Source of the DNA: CALGTL01 sp963579135
GTDB lineage: Bacteria; Chloroflexota; Dehalococcoidia; Lucifugimonadales; Australimonadaceae
Direction: 5' to 3'
DNA: 64,000 nt
Assembly: GCA_963579135.1 (NCBI GenBank)
Contig: CAUZFB010000006.1
Location: 1 to 64,000, forward strand
The position numbers and the translations under genes were made by a program. Shown one piece after another: positions 1 through 8,339 of this stretch. Positions within the stretch are counted from its first letter, which is position 1. Every line of letters begins with the position of its first letter. Under the pieces are notes generated by a model. The model did not search any database. It was not told the origin of the DNA and saw only the letters and a program-made list of their open reading frames with translations.

Positions 1-1049
1 AAGGGATTGGAGATGTCGTGGACGCGCAGGCCCGCGTTGAAGTAGGTACCGAAGATCAGGGTTTCCGAGATGAAAGACGTTGCCACAGGCTGGTTTTCGT
101 GGACGTTGTGCGCTCCGTAGCGACCTGGGCGCCTCTTGAGATCCTCCTCTGGGGGAAGCGGTAGCGTTGAGAGGATTGTCGGATTCTCCTCAGTGCTCAT
201 GTCCATGACCCAGACCAGCTTCGGCCAATCCTCGCCTGACTCCCGGACGGACTCGTCGGTCACGATCATCAAGTTGCGATCGAAAAGAGGGAGCGCGGTG
301 TGCGTGAACGCGGGCTGCGGCATCGGCGGGTGATAGTCGACCTGCGAGATCATCTTCGGGTGCGCCTTGTCCGCGATGTCCAAGATGATTACCCCGGCGT
401 CCTTGAACCCGCAGTAGGCGCGGTCGGGCCTGCGCGGGTAGACGTTCGTGTTGTGCGCGGAAGAACCCATGTCCGGAAAGTGCCTCTCAAGAGCCGGTAC
501 ATCGTCGCCTTCCATCACGCCAGGCACCCACCAGCGCCCGGCCTCTACCGGCTTCGTCGGGTCGTTGACGTCGACGATTACATAGAACTGGTGATCGCGC
601 TCGCTGTAGGGCTTGGCGTCAGGCATGGCGGTCGCTAGGTGGGCGTATTGCCCGTCGACGCACCAAAGCACGTGGGTGCCCTTGGAGGGCCCGGTGTCAA
701 AGTTGCCGATGAGCTTGGGGGCATTGGGCGTTGAGATGTCGTAGATGTCCATGCCAGAGTTCGGAAGGCCCCAGTGCTGCGTTTGATGCGCCACGTACAT
801 CACGCCGCCGACGATGGCTAGGGAGTTGGACCGCATCTTGGAATGTGGGAGCTCTTTCTGGAACACCACCTTCTGCTCACGAGGGTCGGTCACGTCCACG
901 GCGGTGAAATCCATTACGCTCTCGTGGGCGAGCCACATGATCCGGCGACCGTCTTTGGTGACGTGGATAGCCATGCCTTCGCCGATGTTGGGGTAGCCGT
1001 CCAGGTTGTTGTGCGATAGCAATCGCATGTTCGAGATTTCGTGCGGCAC
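1..1049 (-). CDS. LVIVD-repeat beta-propeller protein, C-terminus cut by window edge
   Basis: The minus strand is open from a GTG at 1049 to the left edge. The translation holds repeated short blades of the type MDIYDIS..AP.L, VIVDVNDPTKPVEAG, VIILDIADKAHPKMIS and VHDISNP, which are typical of the LVIVD repeat (a beta-propeller unit in extracytoplasmic proteins). The GTG start is chosen because AAGGA lies about six bases upstream; an ATG at 1028 in the same frame is the alternative. No signal peptide is visible at either start. The function is unknown. The family is often called selenium-binding-like or simply LVIVD protein, and no catalytic residues can be named. The stop codon lies outside the window. 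Confidence 0.75.
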   Translation of the reverse strand, partial: MPHEISNMRLLSHNNLDGYPNIGEGMAIHVTKDGRRIMWLAHESVMDFTAVDVTDPREQKVVFQKELPHSKMRSNSLAIVGGVMYVAHQTQHWGLPNSGMDIYDISTPNAPKLIGNFDTGPSKGTHVLWCVDGQYAHLATAMPDAKPYSERDHQFYVIVDVNDPTKPVEAGRWWVPGVMEGDDVPALERHFPDMGSSAHNTNVYPRRPDRAYCGFKDAGVIILDIADKAHPKMISQVDYHPPMPQPAFTHTALPLFDRNLMIVTDESVRESGEDWPKLVWVMDMSTEENPTILSTLPLPPEEDLKRRPGRYGAHNVHENQPVATSFISETLIFGTYFNAGLRVHDISNP

Positions 1050-1254
1050 GTCGTTCCTTCGTTCAATCGAGGCCTGTTTCCCGTAATGCGCGGGTGCGGG
1101 CCGCTATCGTACCCGAAGCGGGCAAGTGGTGGTGGTGGGCAACTGGAGCGAGAACGGGTAGCGCAATCGCTGCGAGAATCAGCGCGGCGACGCCGGTCTG
1201 GGCCGAGGTCCGTGGACGAGCGCAGGAGTGGTGGTACTGAGGGCGCTACGGACG

Positions 1255-1994
1255 CTAATCGACGAACTTGTATCCGATGCCGTGTTCGGTGGCGATAGTC
1301 GATGGGTTGGGCGGATCGTCCCCTAGTTTGCTGCGGAGGTGGAGAATGTGGACCTGCAGGTAGTCCGTAGCGTCTACGTATTCCTGTCCGCAGAGGTTGG
1401 AGAGCAAGTCGCGGTGGGTGACCAGCTTTCCGGCGTTCTGGGCCAGTTGCTGCAGTAGGTTGTACTCGGTGAGAGTTAGGTGGATGAGGTGCCGTCCAGT
1501 CGAACCTCGCGCACGCTGAAGTTGATCACGAGGCGACCTTGCGAAAACGATTGCAGGCTGGACGTTGCTTGCACGCTCGCGCGCCGTAGAACGGAGCGCG
1601 CATGGGTGATAAGTTCCATCTGGTCGAAAGATTTCGTCATGTAGTCATCTGCACCGATTTCTAACCCAGGGATGATGTCCTTCCGTTTGTCGCGGTCCTC
1701 CAGGATGATGATTAGCACTTCGCTGATTTCACGCAATTGCCGACAGAGATCAAGCCCGTCCATATAGGGAAAACCCATATTTAAAACACGATATCTGTGC
1801 CCTGTAACGAACGTGCGCGAGGAGGATGGTGCTCGAGGTTTCCTCCGGTGAGGTAGATGGTTAGGCCAGTCACTGCGATTTCGCGAGCAACCACCTCGGG
1901 TGGGCGTTCTGCCAGCGTCTGTCAGGTAGATGATCTTCGGGGCCACGACCCCAGTGCCATGGATGTAACTGAGAGTGTCGACCACCTCTGCCAC
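1255..1994 (-). pseudogene. Decayed OmpR/KdpE-type response regulator
   Basis: One open frame (1476-1994) carries the centre of a receiver domain: MGFPYMDGLDLCRQL, then GLEIGADDYMTKSFDQ (normally GADDYMTKPFD), then VLRRA. It stops after VRLDGTSST. From about 1490 downward another frame continues the expected winged-helix effector: LIHLTLTEYNLLQQLA, THRDLLSNLCG, LQVHILHLRSKLGD and TEHGIGYKFVD, ending at 1255. A frameshift therefore separates receiver and DNA-binding domain. The N-terminal part of the receiver, with its acidic pocket, is also not readable in one frame: near 1790 the expected DIVLNM spans two frames. No histidine kinase lies beside it. I read it as an inactivated regulator that lost function recently, since most of the effector is intact. 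Confidence 0.7.
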
Positions 1995-2079
1995 TTGACC
2001 CTTGCTACGTTGACGTCTTAACGTGCGCGTGATAGGTAAGCGATTGTTGTTTGGGGCCTAAGCCCGTGAGGAGGAGCAA

Positions 2080-3402
2080 ATGCTTTCTGTAGACGAAAAC
2101 AAGAGACTGACGAGCATCATGCCAGGCACGCCGATGGGCGAGTTATTCAGGCGCTATTGGCACCCTATCGCTGCCAGCGTTGAGATGGACGACCGCCCAA
2201 CCAAGTCGCTGCGCATCCTGGGTGAAGACCTGGTTCTTTACAAAGACCGCTCCGGTACGCTGGGCCTGATCGACAAGCTGTGCGCCCACCGACGAGTCGA
2301 TCTCTCCTACGGCATCCCGGAAGAGAACGGCCTGCGCTGCATGTACCACGGTTGGATGTACGACGAGACCGGCCAGTGCATCGAACAGCCTTTCGAGGAG
2401 ACCGTCCACCCGGACGGTCGCTTCAAGGAAAAGGTCAAGATCAACGCGTACAAGGTGGAAGAGCTTGGGGGCCTGATATTCGCGTACATGGGTCCGCAGC
2501 CCGCCCCCCTGTTGCCTCGCTGGGAGCCCTTCCAGTGGGAGAATGGATGGAGTGACATCGGCACCATCGAGCTGCCGTGCAACTGGCTCCAGTGCATGGA
2601 GAACTCGCTCGATCCGGTTCACCTGGAATGGCTCCACGGGTACTGGGGCGTCTGGCAGCAGAAACAAGCTGCTGTGGCGGTGGGCAAGTCCGAGGCCGAG
2701 ACGTTCCCGACGATCCCGCAGCCCCACAAGAAGATTGGATTCGACGTCTTCGACTACGGCGTGATCAAGCGCCGGATCACCGGCAATACCGACGAAACCC
2801 ACGGCGACTGGGCGGTGGGTCACCCGATCCTGTTCCCGCAAATTCTTTTCGTCGGCAGCATGACAAACTGCAGCCTGCAGTTCCGTATCCCGGTGGATGA
2901 CGAGAACACCAAACACATGACCTGGTACTTCTTCAGGGCGGCACCAGGCCAAACGGCGGAACCCCAGGACAAGATCCCCCACTGGACAGTCCCGCTGTTC
3001 GAGTCTGATGGCCGCTTGATCGCAGACCTGGTCAACCACCAGGACTTCGTCGCCTGGGTCACCCAGGGGACCAATGCGGACCGCTCCCGAGAGAAACTCG
3101 GAGAATCCGACAAGGGGATCATCCTCTACCGTAAGCTCCTTCGCGACCAGATGGACATCGTCGCCGACGGCGGTGAGCCTATGGGAATCGTCCGCGATCC
3201 CAAGGTCAACGAGAACATTGAGTTGCCGTTGGAAAGATGGTCGAACCTTGCGCACCCTGCGCGGCTCGGCGTGTACACGGCAGCCCAAGCTGCGAGGCCG
3301 ATGACGCACGAGGACGCGATACGGCGCGTGGTTGCTACCTGGGCGGCGGAAACGCCCTGGCAAGACGAACCGACGATCCCCGAGGGGGCAGGTCGCTCCT
3401 AA
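2080..3402 (+). CDS. Rieske [2Fe-2S] aromatic ring-hydroxylating oxygenase, alpha subunit
   Basis: A 440-residue protein with an N-terminal Rieske domain: Cys68-x-His70 (KLCAHR) and Cys87-x2-His90 (CMYHGW) ligate the cluster. The mononuclear iron site is in ENSLDPVHLEWLH, with Asp178, His181 and His186. The architecture matches stand-alone phthalate 4,5-dioxygenase-like and vanillate-demethylase-like alpha subunits, which hydroxylate or demethylate aromatic acids with electrons from a separate reductase. No reductase is adjacent. The start is supported by GAGGAGGAG just upstream of the ATG. A strong hairpin follows the stop. The substrate cannot be deduced; the aromatic-acid genes at 15-18 kb make a phthalate- or benzoate-type compound plausible. 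Confidence 0.9.
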   Translation: MLSVDENKRLTSIMPGTPMGELFRRYWHPIAASVEMDDRPTKSLRILGEDLVLYKDRSGTLGLIDKLCAHRRVDLSYGIPEENGLRCMYHGWMYDETGQCIEQPFEETVHPDGRFKEKVKINAYKVEELGGLIFAYMGPQPAPLLPRWEPFQWENGWSDIGTIELPCNWLQCMENSLDPVHLEWLHGYWGVWQQKQAAVAVGKSEAETFPTIPQPHKKIGFDVFDYGVIKRRITGNTDETHGDWAVGHPILFPQILFVGSMTNCSLQFRIPVDDENTKHMTWYFFRAAPGQTAEPQDKIPHWTVPLFESDGRLIADLVNHQDFVAWVTQGTNADRSREKLGESDKGIILYRKLLRDQMDIVADGGEPMGIVRDPKVNENIELPLERWSNLAHPARLGVYTAAQAARPMTHEDAIRRVVATWAAETPWQDEPTIPEGAGRS

Positions 3403-3434
3403 GAAGCCTGCAGCGCCCATCCACGCTCAGCGCA

Positions 3435-3466
3435 AAGAGGCCCCGGTCGACTGACCGGGGCCTCTT
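3435..3466. terminator. Bidirectional intrinsic terminator
   Basis: A perfect 14-bp inverted repeat (AAGAGGCCCCGGTC and its complement) with a 4-base loop lies between the convergent Rieske oxygenase gene and the haem-oxygenase-fold gene. A-rich and T-rich flanks on both sides suit termination in both directions. Confidence 0.85.
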
Positions 3467-3547
3467 GATATTAAACGTTTCCCGGTCGCCCACGTTAGCC
3501 AGCACACCACTGTGCGTAGGGCAGCGTCGTGAGGTAATGGAGGATGG

Positions 3548-4231
3548 CTAGACGTACTGGTCGTAGATGGCGTCGAACTTTGCGAGCTTGAGACCGGTCT
3601 GCAGCTTGGCTGAGTACCAGACCAGCTCTTGGTCTCGCTCGGTCAACGCAGTGCGCGCTACGGCAGCGGCTGCCATCTTGGAGTGCTCCACATCCACCAC
3701 ACCGTGAACGATGAAGAACTCGATCTCATCCTCCGTCATGTTGTACGGAGCTTTGGTAAGGAACTCGGCGAACTCGGCGGAGTAACGCTGCACCAGCGTC
3801 TCGTTGACCATGCCTGACGCTCGGCCGGCCGCAGCGTTGCCAATCGTCATGGGTGACGCGACGATCACGCTGGTGTGCTGGAGGGTCTGGAACGTCGGTA
3901 TGTGGGTGTCGAAATCTTCGTCGGTCAGGCCGAGGGCGACGCCAAATTTCTTGCACATGTCGGGATGGTCTTTCTCTTCGCTAATCTGGAAGAGATTTCC
4001 TTTGAGTTGCCCAACGTTTTGCGCGGCGAGCATCCGAAGGGCCGTGCCCTTGAGCAGCACCCAATTGAACCACGTGTGCTCAAGCGAGAAGCCCTGCAGC
4101 CGGCGCTTGGTCAGCTTCCCGTTACGTAGGTCCGTGAAATAGCGGTTGTCCAGGAGCTGATCCTGGGCGGGCCAGATGATCTCTTTGTAGACTTGGTCTA
4201 CGAACGTTTCGCCAGCAGTCGCTGTTGCCAT
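3548..4231 (-). CDS. TenA/PqqC/CADD-like haem-oxygenase-fold (putative iron) protein
   Basis: A 227-residue all-helical protein. LEHTWFNWV, EEKDHPDM and the C-terminal FFIVHGVVDVEHSKMA place Glu and His residues where TenA/PqqC/CADD and the haem-oxygenase-like di-iron (HDO) proteins have their active site. Members range from thiaminases to cofactor-independent and di-iron oxidases, so the reaction is not fixed. It ends toward the Rieske oxygenase and shares the terminator with it. The LysR gene lies upstream on the same strand with 88 bp between. It could be an oxidase acting on a small aromatic or an amine; this is inference. Confidence 0.75.
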   Translation of the reverse strand: MATATAGETFVDQVYKEIIWPAQDQLLDNRYFTDLRNGKLTKRRLQGFSLEHTWFNWVLLKGTALRMLAAQNVGQLKGNLFQISEEKDHPDMCKKFGVALGLTDEDFDTHIPTFQTLQHTSVIVASPMTIGNAAAGRASGMVNETLVQRYSAEFAEFLTKAPYNMTEDEIEFFIVHGVVDVEHSKMAAAAVARTALTERDQELVWYSAKLQTGLKLAKFDAIYDQYV

Positions 4232-4319
4232 GAAATTCTCCCGGCTGCACTAAGTCGCTGAGTGGGATTGTCCGCCGCTGCGACGCCAACGTCAATCGAT
4301 CCCTCCCCTAGGCGGTTTG

Positions 4320-5219
4320 TTAGAGGATCACGCTCTCCGGGTAGAGTTCGGCGAGCAGTTCAATGAACGCGGTTACGATTGCTCCGTATGAGGCAGCCTT
4401 GCGCACCATGACTCCCGTGGGCAGCGTGATGCGGTGATCCTCCTGCAACTGCACCATGGACAAGGTCCCCAATTCTAGCTCACGAGAGAGTGCGTTCAGC
4501 GGTAGGAAGCTGATGCCCAGACCTCGTTCGATCATGCGTTTGGTCGACTCGATGGAGTCGAGGACCATCTGGATGTTGGGGAGTATCCCCGCCTCGCGAC
4601 AGATCTTGTCGATGAGAACGAAGTAAGTGCTCTCCTTGTCGTAGACAATCAGTGGTTCGGAGGCGACGTCGTAGATGCTCGCGACTTCCGCTGACACGAA
4701 CCGGTGTTGAGGGTGCGTTACGAGGACCAGCTGCTCGTCGTATAGGTGTGTGGTCACCACGTCAGGGTGGCGGAGATCGCGAGCGATGCCCACCTGTATC
4801 TCCTCCGACAGAACCCAGCCGAGTACTTCGGTGGAGCGGCCGGTTTTAATCGCGACGTCGACGCCTGGGTAGCGCTGGTGGAACGTCTCGAGGATGCCGG
4901 GAAGTACGTTGGTTGAGATGCTGCGCGCCGCGCCGATGTTCAACTTTCCGGCGCTTGCCGTCTTGCTGGACTCGATGGCGTCCCGCCCGGTTTGCAGCGC
5001 CTCCAGCGCCCGCTGGACGTACGGCAGGAACGCATGCCCCGCATCGGTCAGCCGGACTCCACGGCCGATCCGATGAAACAGCGGCTCGCCCAGCTCCGCC
5101 TCGAGCACAAGGATACGTGCGCTGAGCGACGGTTGGGTGACGCCGATGGCTTCAGCCGCGCGGCTGAAGCTGTGCAAGCGCACCGCGACGAGGAAGGCTT
5201 CGAGCTGGCCCAATTCCAT
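4320..5219 (-). CDS. LysR-family transcriptional regulator
   Basis: A 299-residue protein of standard LysR length. Residues 1-60 form the winged helix-turn-helix (LEAFLVAVRLHSFSRAAEAI, then TQPSLSARI). From about residue 90 it has the periplasmic-binding-like effector domain (LNIGAARSISTNVLPGIL, GISFLPLNAL). Such regulators usually act on a neighbouring catabolic gene in response to an aromatic or organic acid. Here the neighbours on the same strand are the AroE-like gene (33 bp upstream) and the haem-oxygenase-fold gene (downstream), so neither shows the classic divergent arrangement. The target is unknown. Confidence 0.9.
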   Translation of the reverse strand: MELGQLEAFLVAVRLHSFSRAAEAIGVTQPSLSARILVLEAELGEPLFHRIGRGVRLTDAGHAFLPYVQRALEALQTGRDAIESSKTASAGKLNIGAARSISTNVLPGILETFHQRYPGVDVAIKTGRSTEVLGWVLSEEIQVGIARDLRHPDVVTTHLYDEQLVLVTHPQHRFVSAEVASIYDVASEPLIVYDKESTYFVLIDKICREAGILPNIQMVLDSIESTKRMIERGLGISFLPLNALSRELELGTLSMVQLQEDHRITLPTGVMVRKAASYGAIVTAFIELLAELYPESVIL

Positions 5220-5252
5220 GCACCACAGGATAGTCAGCGCAGTGGCGGGCGG

Positions 5253-6371
5253 CTAGCCCTGGGCGTCGAATGCCGCTGCCATGGTTGCCACCACCCTGTC
5301 GTAGAGAGCATCGGGGTCGTGGCCTGCCTCTATCAGGTGAGGTCGAGTCATTCGCTTGATGAACGATTCAGCAGCTTGCATGATCAGCATGCCTTTGCCG
5401 TTCAGCGTGCGGCGCCCCGAATGGCGCGCCTGGCGCAGCAACGTCGTTTCGTCCGGAGAGTACACAGCGTCTACGAATGCGGTGGTCGGCTTGCACGTCG
5501 TCAGCGCTTGGGCGGCCTCCGCATTGTTCTTCGCGATGGCCGTGTGGGATAGCTCGAACCACTGCCGATAGAACGCCGCCTGGTCCGCAGTCTCTTCCAT
5601 GATCGTTGGTTCTGCTGCCGCGAGCGAGGAGAAGGGCTCCAAGCAGGATATGCGGCCGCCGCTCAGATGGCGGAGGCCAGATTGACCAACAGTCGAGGTG
5701 TTGACCACGAGATCAATCTCAGGCAACAGCTTAATCGCATCGTCGAAGGGCACGGCCGAGACGCCTTCGTACGCCTTCGACACCTGGCTTGCTAACTCGT
5801 CCGCCGTGGGCATCGTGCGATTTGTGATAGTGATGGAACCGCCTTCAAGCTTGCTGGCGATGGAGAAGGCGGCCGCTCGCCCGGCCCCGCCGGAACCCAC
5901 TAGTAGCACATGCTTACCAGCGAGCGTGTCCAGGAATGGCGCGATATTGCCCGGTAGCGGCCGGAGCATCGAGGCGAGCAGGCCGTCAGCGTCCGAGTTG
6001 TAGCCGATCAACCGCCCATCGGGCTGCTTGGCGTACGTGTTCACCGCACCTATCTGCGCGGCTAAGGGGTCGATCTCGTCGAGCAGCTCCATGATCGCGA
6101 GCTTGTGGGGCACGGTGACGTTGCCACCCATGAACCCTGGCTGCTCACGGACGGCCGCTACGAATGCTGTCAGATTCTCGGTGCGAACATCGAACGGCAC
6201 GTATTGAGCATCAAGACTTACCTCGGCGAAAGCTGCGTTCCACATCCCGGGGCTCCGCGAGTATTTTGATGGTGATTCGCCAGCCGATCCTGCGAAGAGT
6301 TTCGAGTCATCCACGGCGTCCGGAAGTCGATTGTCCAGAAGCGGTTCTAGAGCTGCGCGTCTGTTTGCCAT
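5253..6371 (-). CDS. Shikimate dehydrogenase-like protein (AroE family) with a long insertion
   Basis: It has the AroE signatures: substrate loop KYSRSP (Ser38, Ser40), NVTVPHK with catalytic Lys90, GAVNT (Asn111), GYNSDADG with catalytic Asp127, NADP-binding GSGGAGRAAAF and NRT. The C-terminal GKGMLIMQAAESF matches the family's end. The length is 372 residues against about 270-290 for most AroE. The excess is an N-terminal lead and about 65 residues after VNTSTVG (around 235-305). The enzyme should interconvert 3-dehydroshikimate and shikimate, or a related quinate. No other shikimate genes are adjacent. The ATG at 6371 lacks a Shine-Dalgarno sequence, but TAAGAT lies six bases upstream. Confidence 0.85.
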   Translation of the reverse strand: MANRRAALEPLLDNRLPDAVDDSKLFAGSAGESPSKYSRSPGMWNAAFAEVSLDAQYVPFDVRTENLTAFVAAVREQPGFMGGNVTVPHKLAIMELLDEIDPLAAQIGAVNTYAKQPDGRLIGYNSDADGLLASMLRPLPGNIAPFLDTLAGKHVLLVGSGGAGRAAAFSIASKLEGGSITITNRTMPTADELASQVSKAYEGVSAVPFDDAIKLLPEIDLVVNTSTVGQSGLRHLSGGRISCLEPFSSLAAAEPTIMEETADQAAFYRQWFELSHTAIAKNNAEAAQALTTCKPTTAFVDAVYSPDETTLLRQARHSGRRTLNGKGMLIMQAAESFIKRMTRPHLIEAGHDPDALYDRVVATMAAAFDAQG

Positions 6372-6455
6372 GCCCGAATCTTACCAGCCCTCACGCCTGG
6401 TTTGAGGCCTATCGGATGGCGGTTAACGATGGCTCTCCCCGGCTAGAATGTTGGC
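6372..6455. promoter_or_regulatory. Divergent leaderless promoter pair
   Basis: The gap between the AroE-like gene and the aminomutase-like gene holds one -10-like box per strand, each six bases from a start codon: TAAGAT at 6378-6383 (minus) and TAGAAT at 6444-6449 (plus). Neither start has a Shine-Dalgarno sequence. Transcription probably begins at or next to the ATG in both directions. Confidence 0.5.
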
Positions 6456-7784
6456 ATGTCACTGCAGAATGAGCTTGACCTGTACGAGTCGGTAACTCTC
6501 CGCTCGCGAGCCCTGTGGGCTGAAGCGCAGCGCTACATGCCGGGTGGCGATACCCGTACGTCCGTGTTCTGGCCCCCGTACCCGCTTTTCTTCACCCACG
6601 GCATAGCCACTCAGATCTGGGACCAGGACGGAATTGCGCGGACAGACTTCATCAACAACTTTACGTCGTTGCCCCACGGCCACGCTGATCCCGACGTGAC
6701 GCTAGCGATTCAGGATGCGGCGGCGAAGGGGGCAGCCTTTGGCGGCGGCAATGAGCCGCAGGTGCGTTTGGCTAAGCTGCTTTGTGAGCGATTGCCGTCG
6801 GTTGATCTCGTGCGTTTCGCTAACTCCGGCACCGAAGCTACGATGAATTGCGTGCGTGCCGCTCGCGCGTTCACCGGTCGGCACAAGATAGCCAAGGCCG
6901 AGGGCGGCTACCACGGCACGCACGACGCCGTGTCGGTCAGCGTGAAGATGAGCCCTGCACTCTTGGGTGACGCCGCCAATCCTGACTCCGTGGCCTCCAC
7001 GGCCGGTGTTCCCGACGCTGCCATTCGCGACACGGTCGTTCTGCCCTACAACGATGTCGAGAACTCACGACGCATCGTCGAGGCGAACGCGGCCGAGCTG
7101 GCTGCCGTGATCGTCGAGCCTATGCTCGGGTCGGCTGGCATGATTCCCGCAAGCCCTGAGTACCTCAGGGTGCTGCGCGACGTGACGTACCAACACGGCA
7201 TCTTGCTCGTGTTCGACGAGGTCGTTAGCCTCCGGATGGGCACCGGTGGGGCGCAGGAGCGCTACCAGGTCATGCCCGATCTTACGGCGCTGGGTAAGGT
7301 GATCGGAGGGGGCCTGCCCGTGGGCGGATTCGGTGGGCGAGCGGACATCATGGAGCTGTTCGACCCTACTGCGGGCCCGCGGGTGTCCCAGGCAGGAACA
7401 TTTACGGGGAATCCGGTGACGATGGCGGCAGGCTTGACCGCCATGGAGAAGCTGACGCCAGAGGTCATGGAGCGTACCGAGGCGCTGCGAGATCAGTTGG
7501 CCGAAGGCATCCACGACGTTAGCGCCGAATTCGACGTGCCTGTCCAGGTGACTGGCATGGGGCCGTTCTACGCCATGCACTTCACGGACCACCCCATCAA
7601 CAATTTCCGCGATGCTGCCAACGTCGATCAGGAGTTCAAACGCCAGGTATTCCTGGGCCTGATGAACGAGGGAATCCTCGTTGCGTCGTATATGGTAGGT
7701 GCGCTGTCGACGCCCATGATGGAGGCCGACGTCGAGGTACACCTCGACGCGCTACGCCGGGTGCTCGCGCGCCACGCCGACTAA
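6456..7784 (+). CDS. Glutamate-1-semialdehyde 2,1-aminomutase-like class III aminotransferase
   Basis: A 442-residue PLP enzyme of class III. RYMPGGDTRTSVF at the N-terminus, NSGTEATMNCVRAARAFTG (phosphate and substrate binding), VFDEVVSLRMG (Asp contacting PLP) and LGKVIGGGLPVGGFGG (PLP lysine) match GSA aminomutases and related enzymes. True HemL makes 5-aminolevulinate. No tetrapyrrole gene is nearby, and such proteins are often recruited for amino-acid or beta-amino-acid metabolism, so no symbol is assigned. It converges with the Nudix gene, with stop codons overlapping by four bases. Confidence 0.85.
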   Translation: MSLQNELDLYESVTLRSRALWAEAQRYMPGGDTRTSVFWPPYPLFFTHGIATQIWDQDGIARTDFINNFTSLPHGHADPDVTLAIQDAAAKGAAFGGGNEPQVRLAKLLCERLPSVDLVRFANSGTEATMNCVRAARAFTGRHKIAKAEGGYHGTHDAVSVSVKMSPALLGDAANPDSVASTAGVPDAAIRDTVVLPYNDVENSRRIVEANAAELAAVIVEPMLGSAGMIPASPEYLRVLRDVTYQHGILLVFDEVVSLRMGTGGAQERYQVMPDLTALGKVIGGGLPVGGFGGRADIMELFDPTAGPRVSQAGTFTGNPVTMAAGLTAMEKLTPEVMERTEALRDQLAEGIHDVSAEFDVPVQVTGMGPFYAMHFTDHPINNFRDAANVDQEFKRQVFLGLMNEGILVASYMVGALSTPMMEADVEVHLDALRRVLARHAD

Positions 7785-8335
7785 CCGATACGCAAGTCGT
7801 ACACGCGTGATAGTGCCACAATCGCGTGGGCGTGCATGAAACTTCCGTCGCGCACTGCTTGGACGACCGCTTCAGGTGTCATGAGCTCAACCTGGATATG
7901 CTCTGTGCCATCTGGTCGGACCGCGTGTGTTTTGCGGGCATCTATCGCCAGCCACATATGGCAGAGTTCGTCATGGAACGCGGGATTCTGCTGGGAGGCG
8001 CCCAGGTACGACCAGTCGTTGGACGTGTACCCGGTCTCTTCCTGTAACTCTCGTTTCACCGCCGTCGCGTGATCTTCGCCTGGGTCCACCATCCCGCCTG
8101 GGATCTCCACCGTCACCTCGCGCACGCCGAATCTGAACTGGCGTACAAGCACTATCTTTTCGTCTGGAGTGATTGCGACTACGTTGCACCAAGGCGGAGT
8201 CTCAAGCACCGTGGCGCGTAGCGGGACGCCTTTCACGGGGTGCACGAATGTATCGAACCGCGCGTTGAAAAGCCGGAGGGCCGGACCCTCCTCTGTTCCC
8301 GTCAACTCCCAATGTCCGTCGCCTGCGCTCGTCAT
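7781..8335 (-). CDS. Nudix hydrolase (ADP-ribose pyrophosphatase-like)
   Basis: The Nudix box GGMVDPGEDHATAVKRELQE followed by ETGY fits G-x5-E-x7-R-E-x2-E-E-x-G and binds the catalytic metal. A glycine-rich strand precedes it, as in ADP-ribose or nucleotide-sugar pyrophosphatases. The frame is open up to a GTG at 8389, but that would overlap the upstream amidohydrolase by 50 bp and adds a segment that is only the shadow of its end. I therefore start at the ATG at 8335 (MTSAGDGHWEL), four bases after that stop, giving 184 residues and probable translational coupling. The role is likely housecleaning of nucleoside diphosphate derivatives. Confidence 0.85.
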   Translation of the reverse strand: MTSAGDGHWELTGTEEGPALRLFNARFDTFVHPVKGVPLRATVLETPPWCNVVAITPDEKIVLVRQFRFGVREVTVEIPGGMVDPGEDHATAVKRELQEETGYTSNDWSYLGASQQNPAFHDELCHMWLAIDARKTHAVRPDGTEHIQVELMTPEAVVQAVRDGSFMHAHAIVALSRVYDLRIG

Positions 8336-8339
8336 GGTG

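Noticed and set aside
2143..3420. 425-codon minus-strand frame opposite the Rieske oxygenase
   Set aside because: It is the antisense shadow of a gene with clear catalytic motifs; its translation is Arg/Val/Asp-rich with no domain.
6456..7784. Assignment as the haem-pathway gene hemL
   Set aside because: Motifs fit the family, but there is no tetrapyrrole context and many paralogues have other substrates, so no symbol was given.
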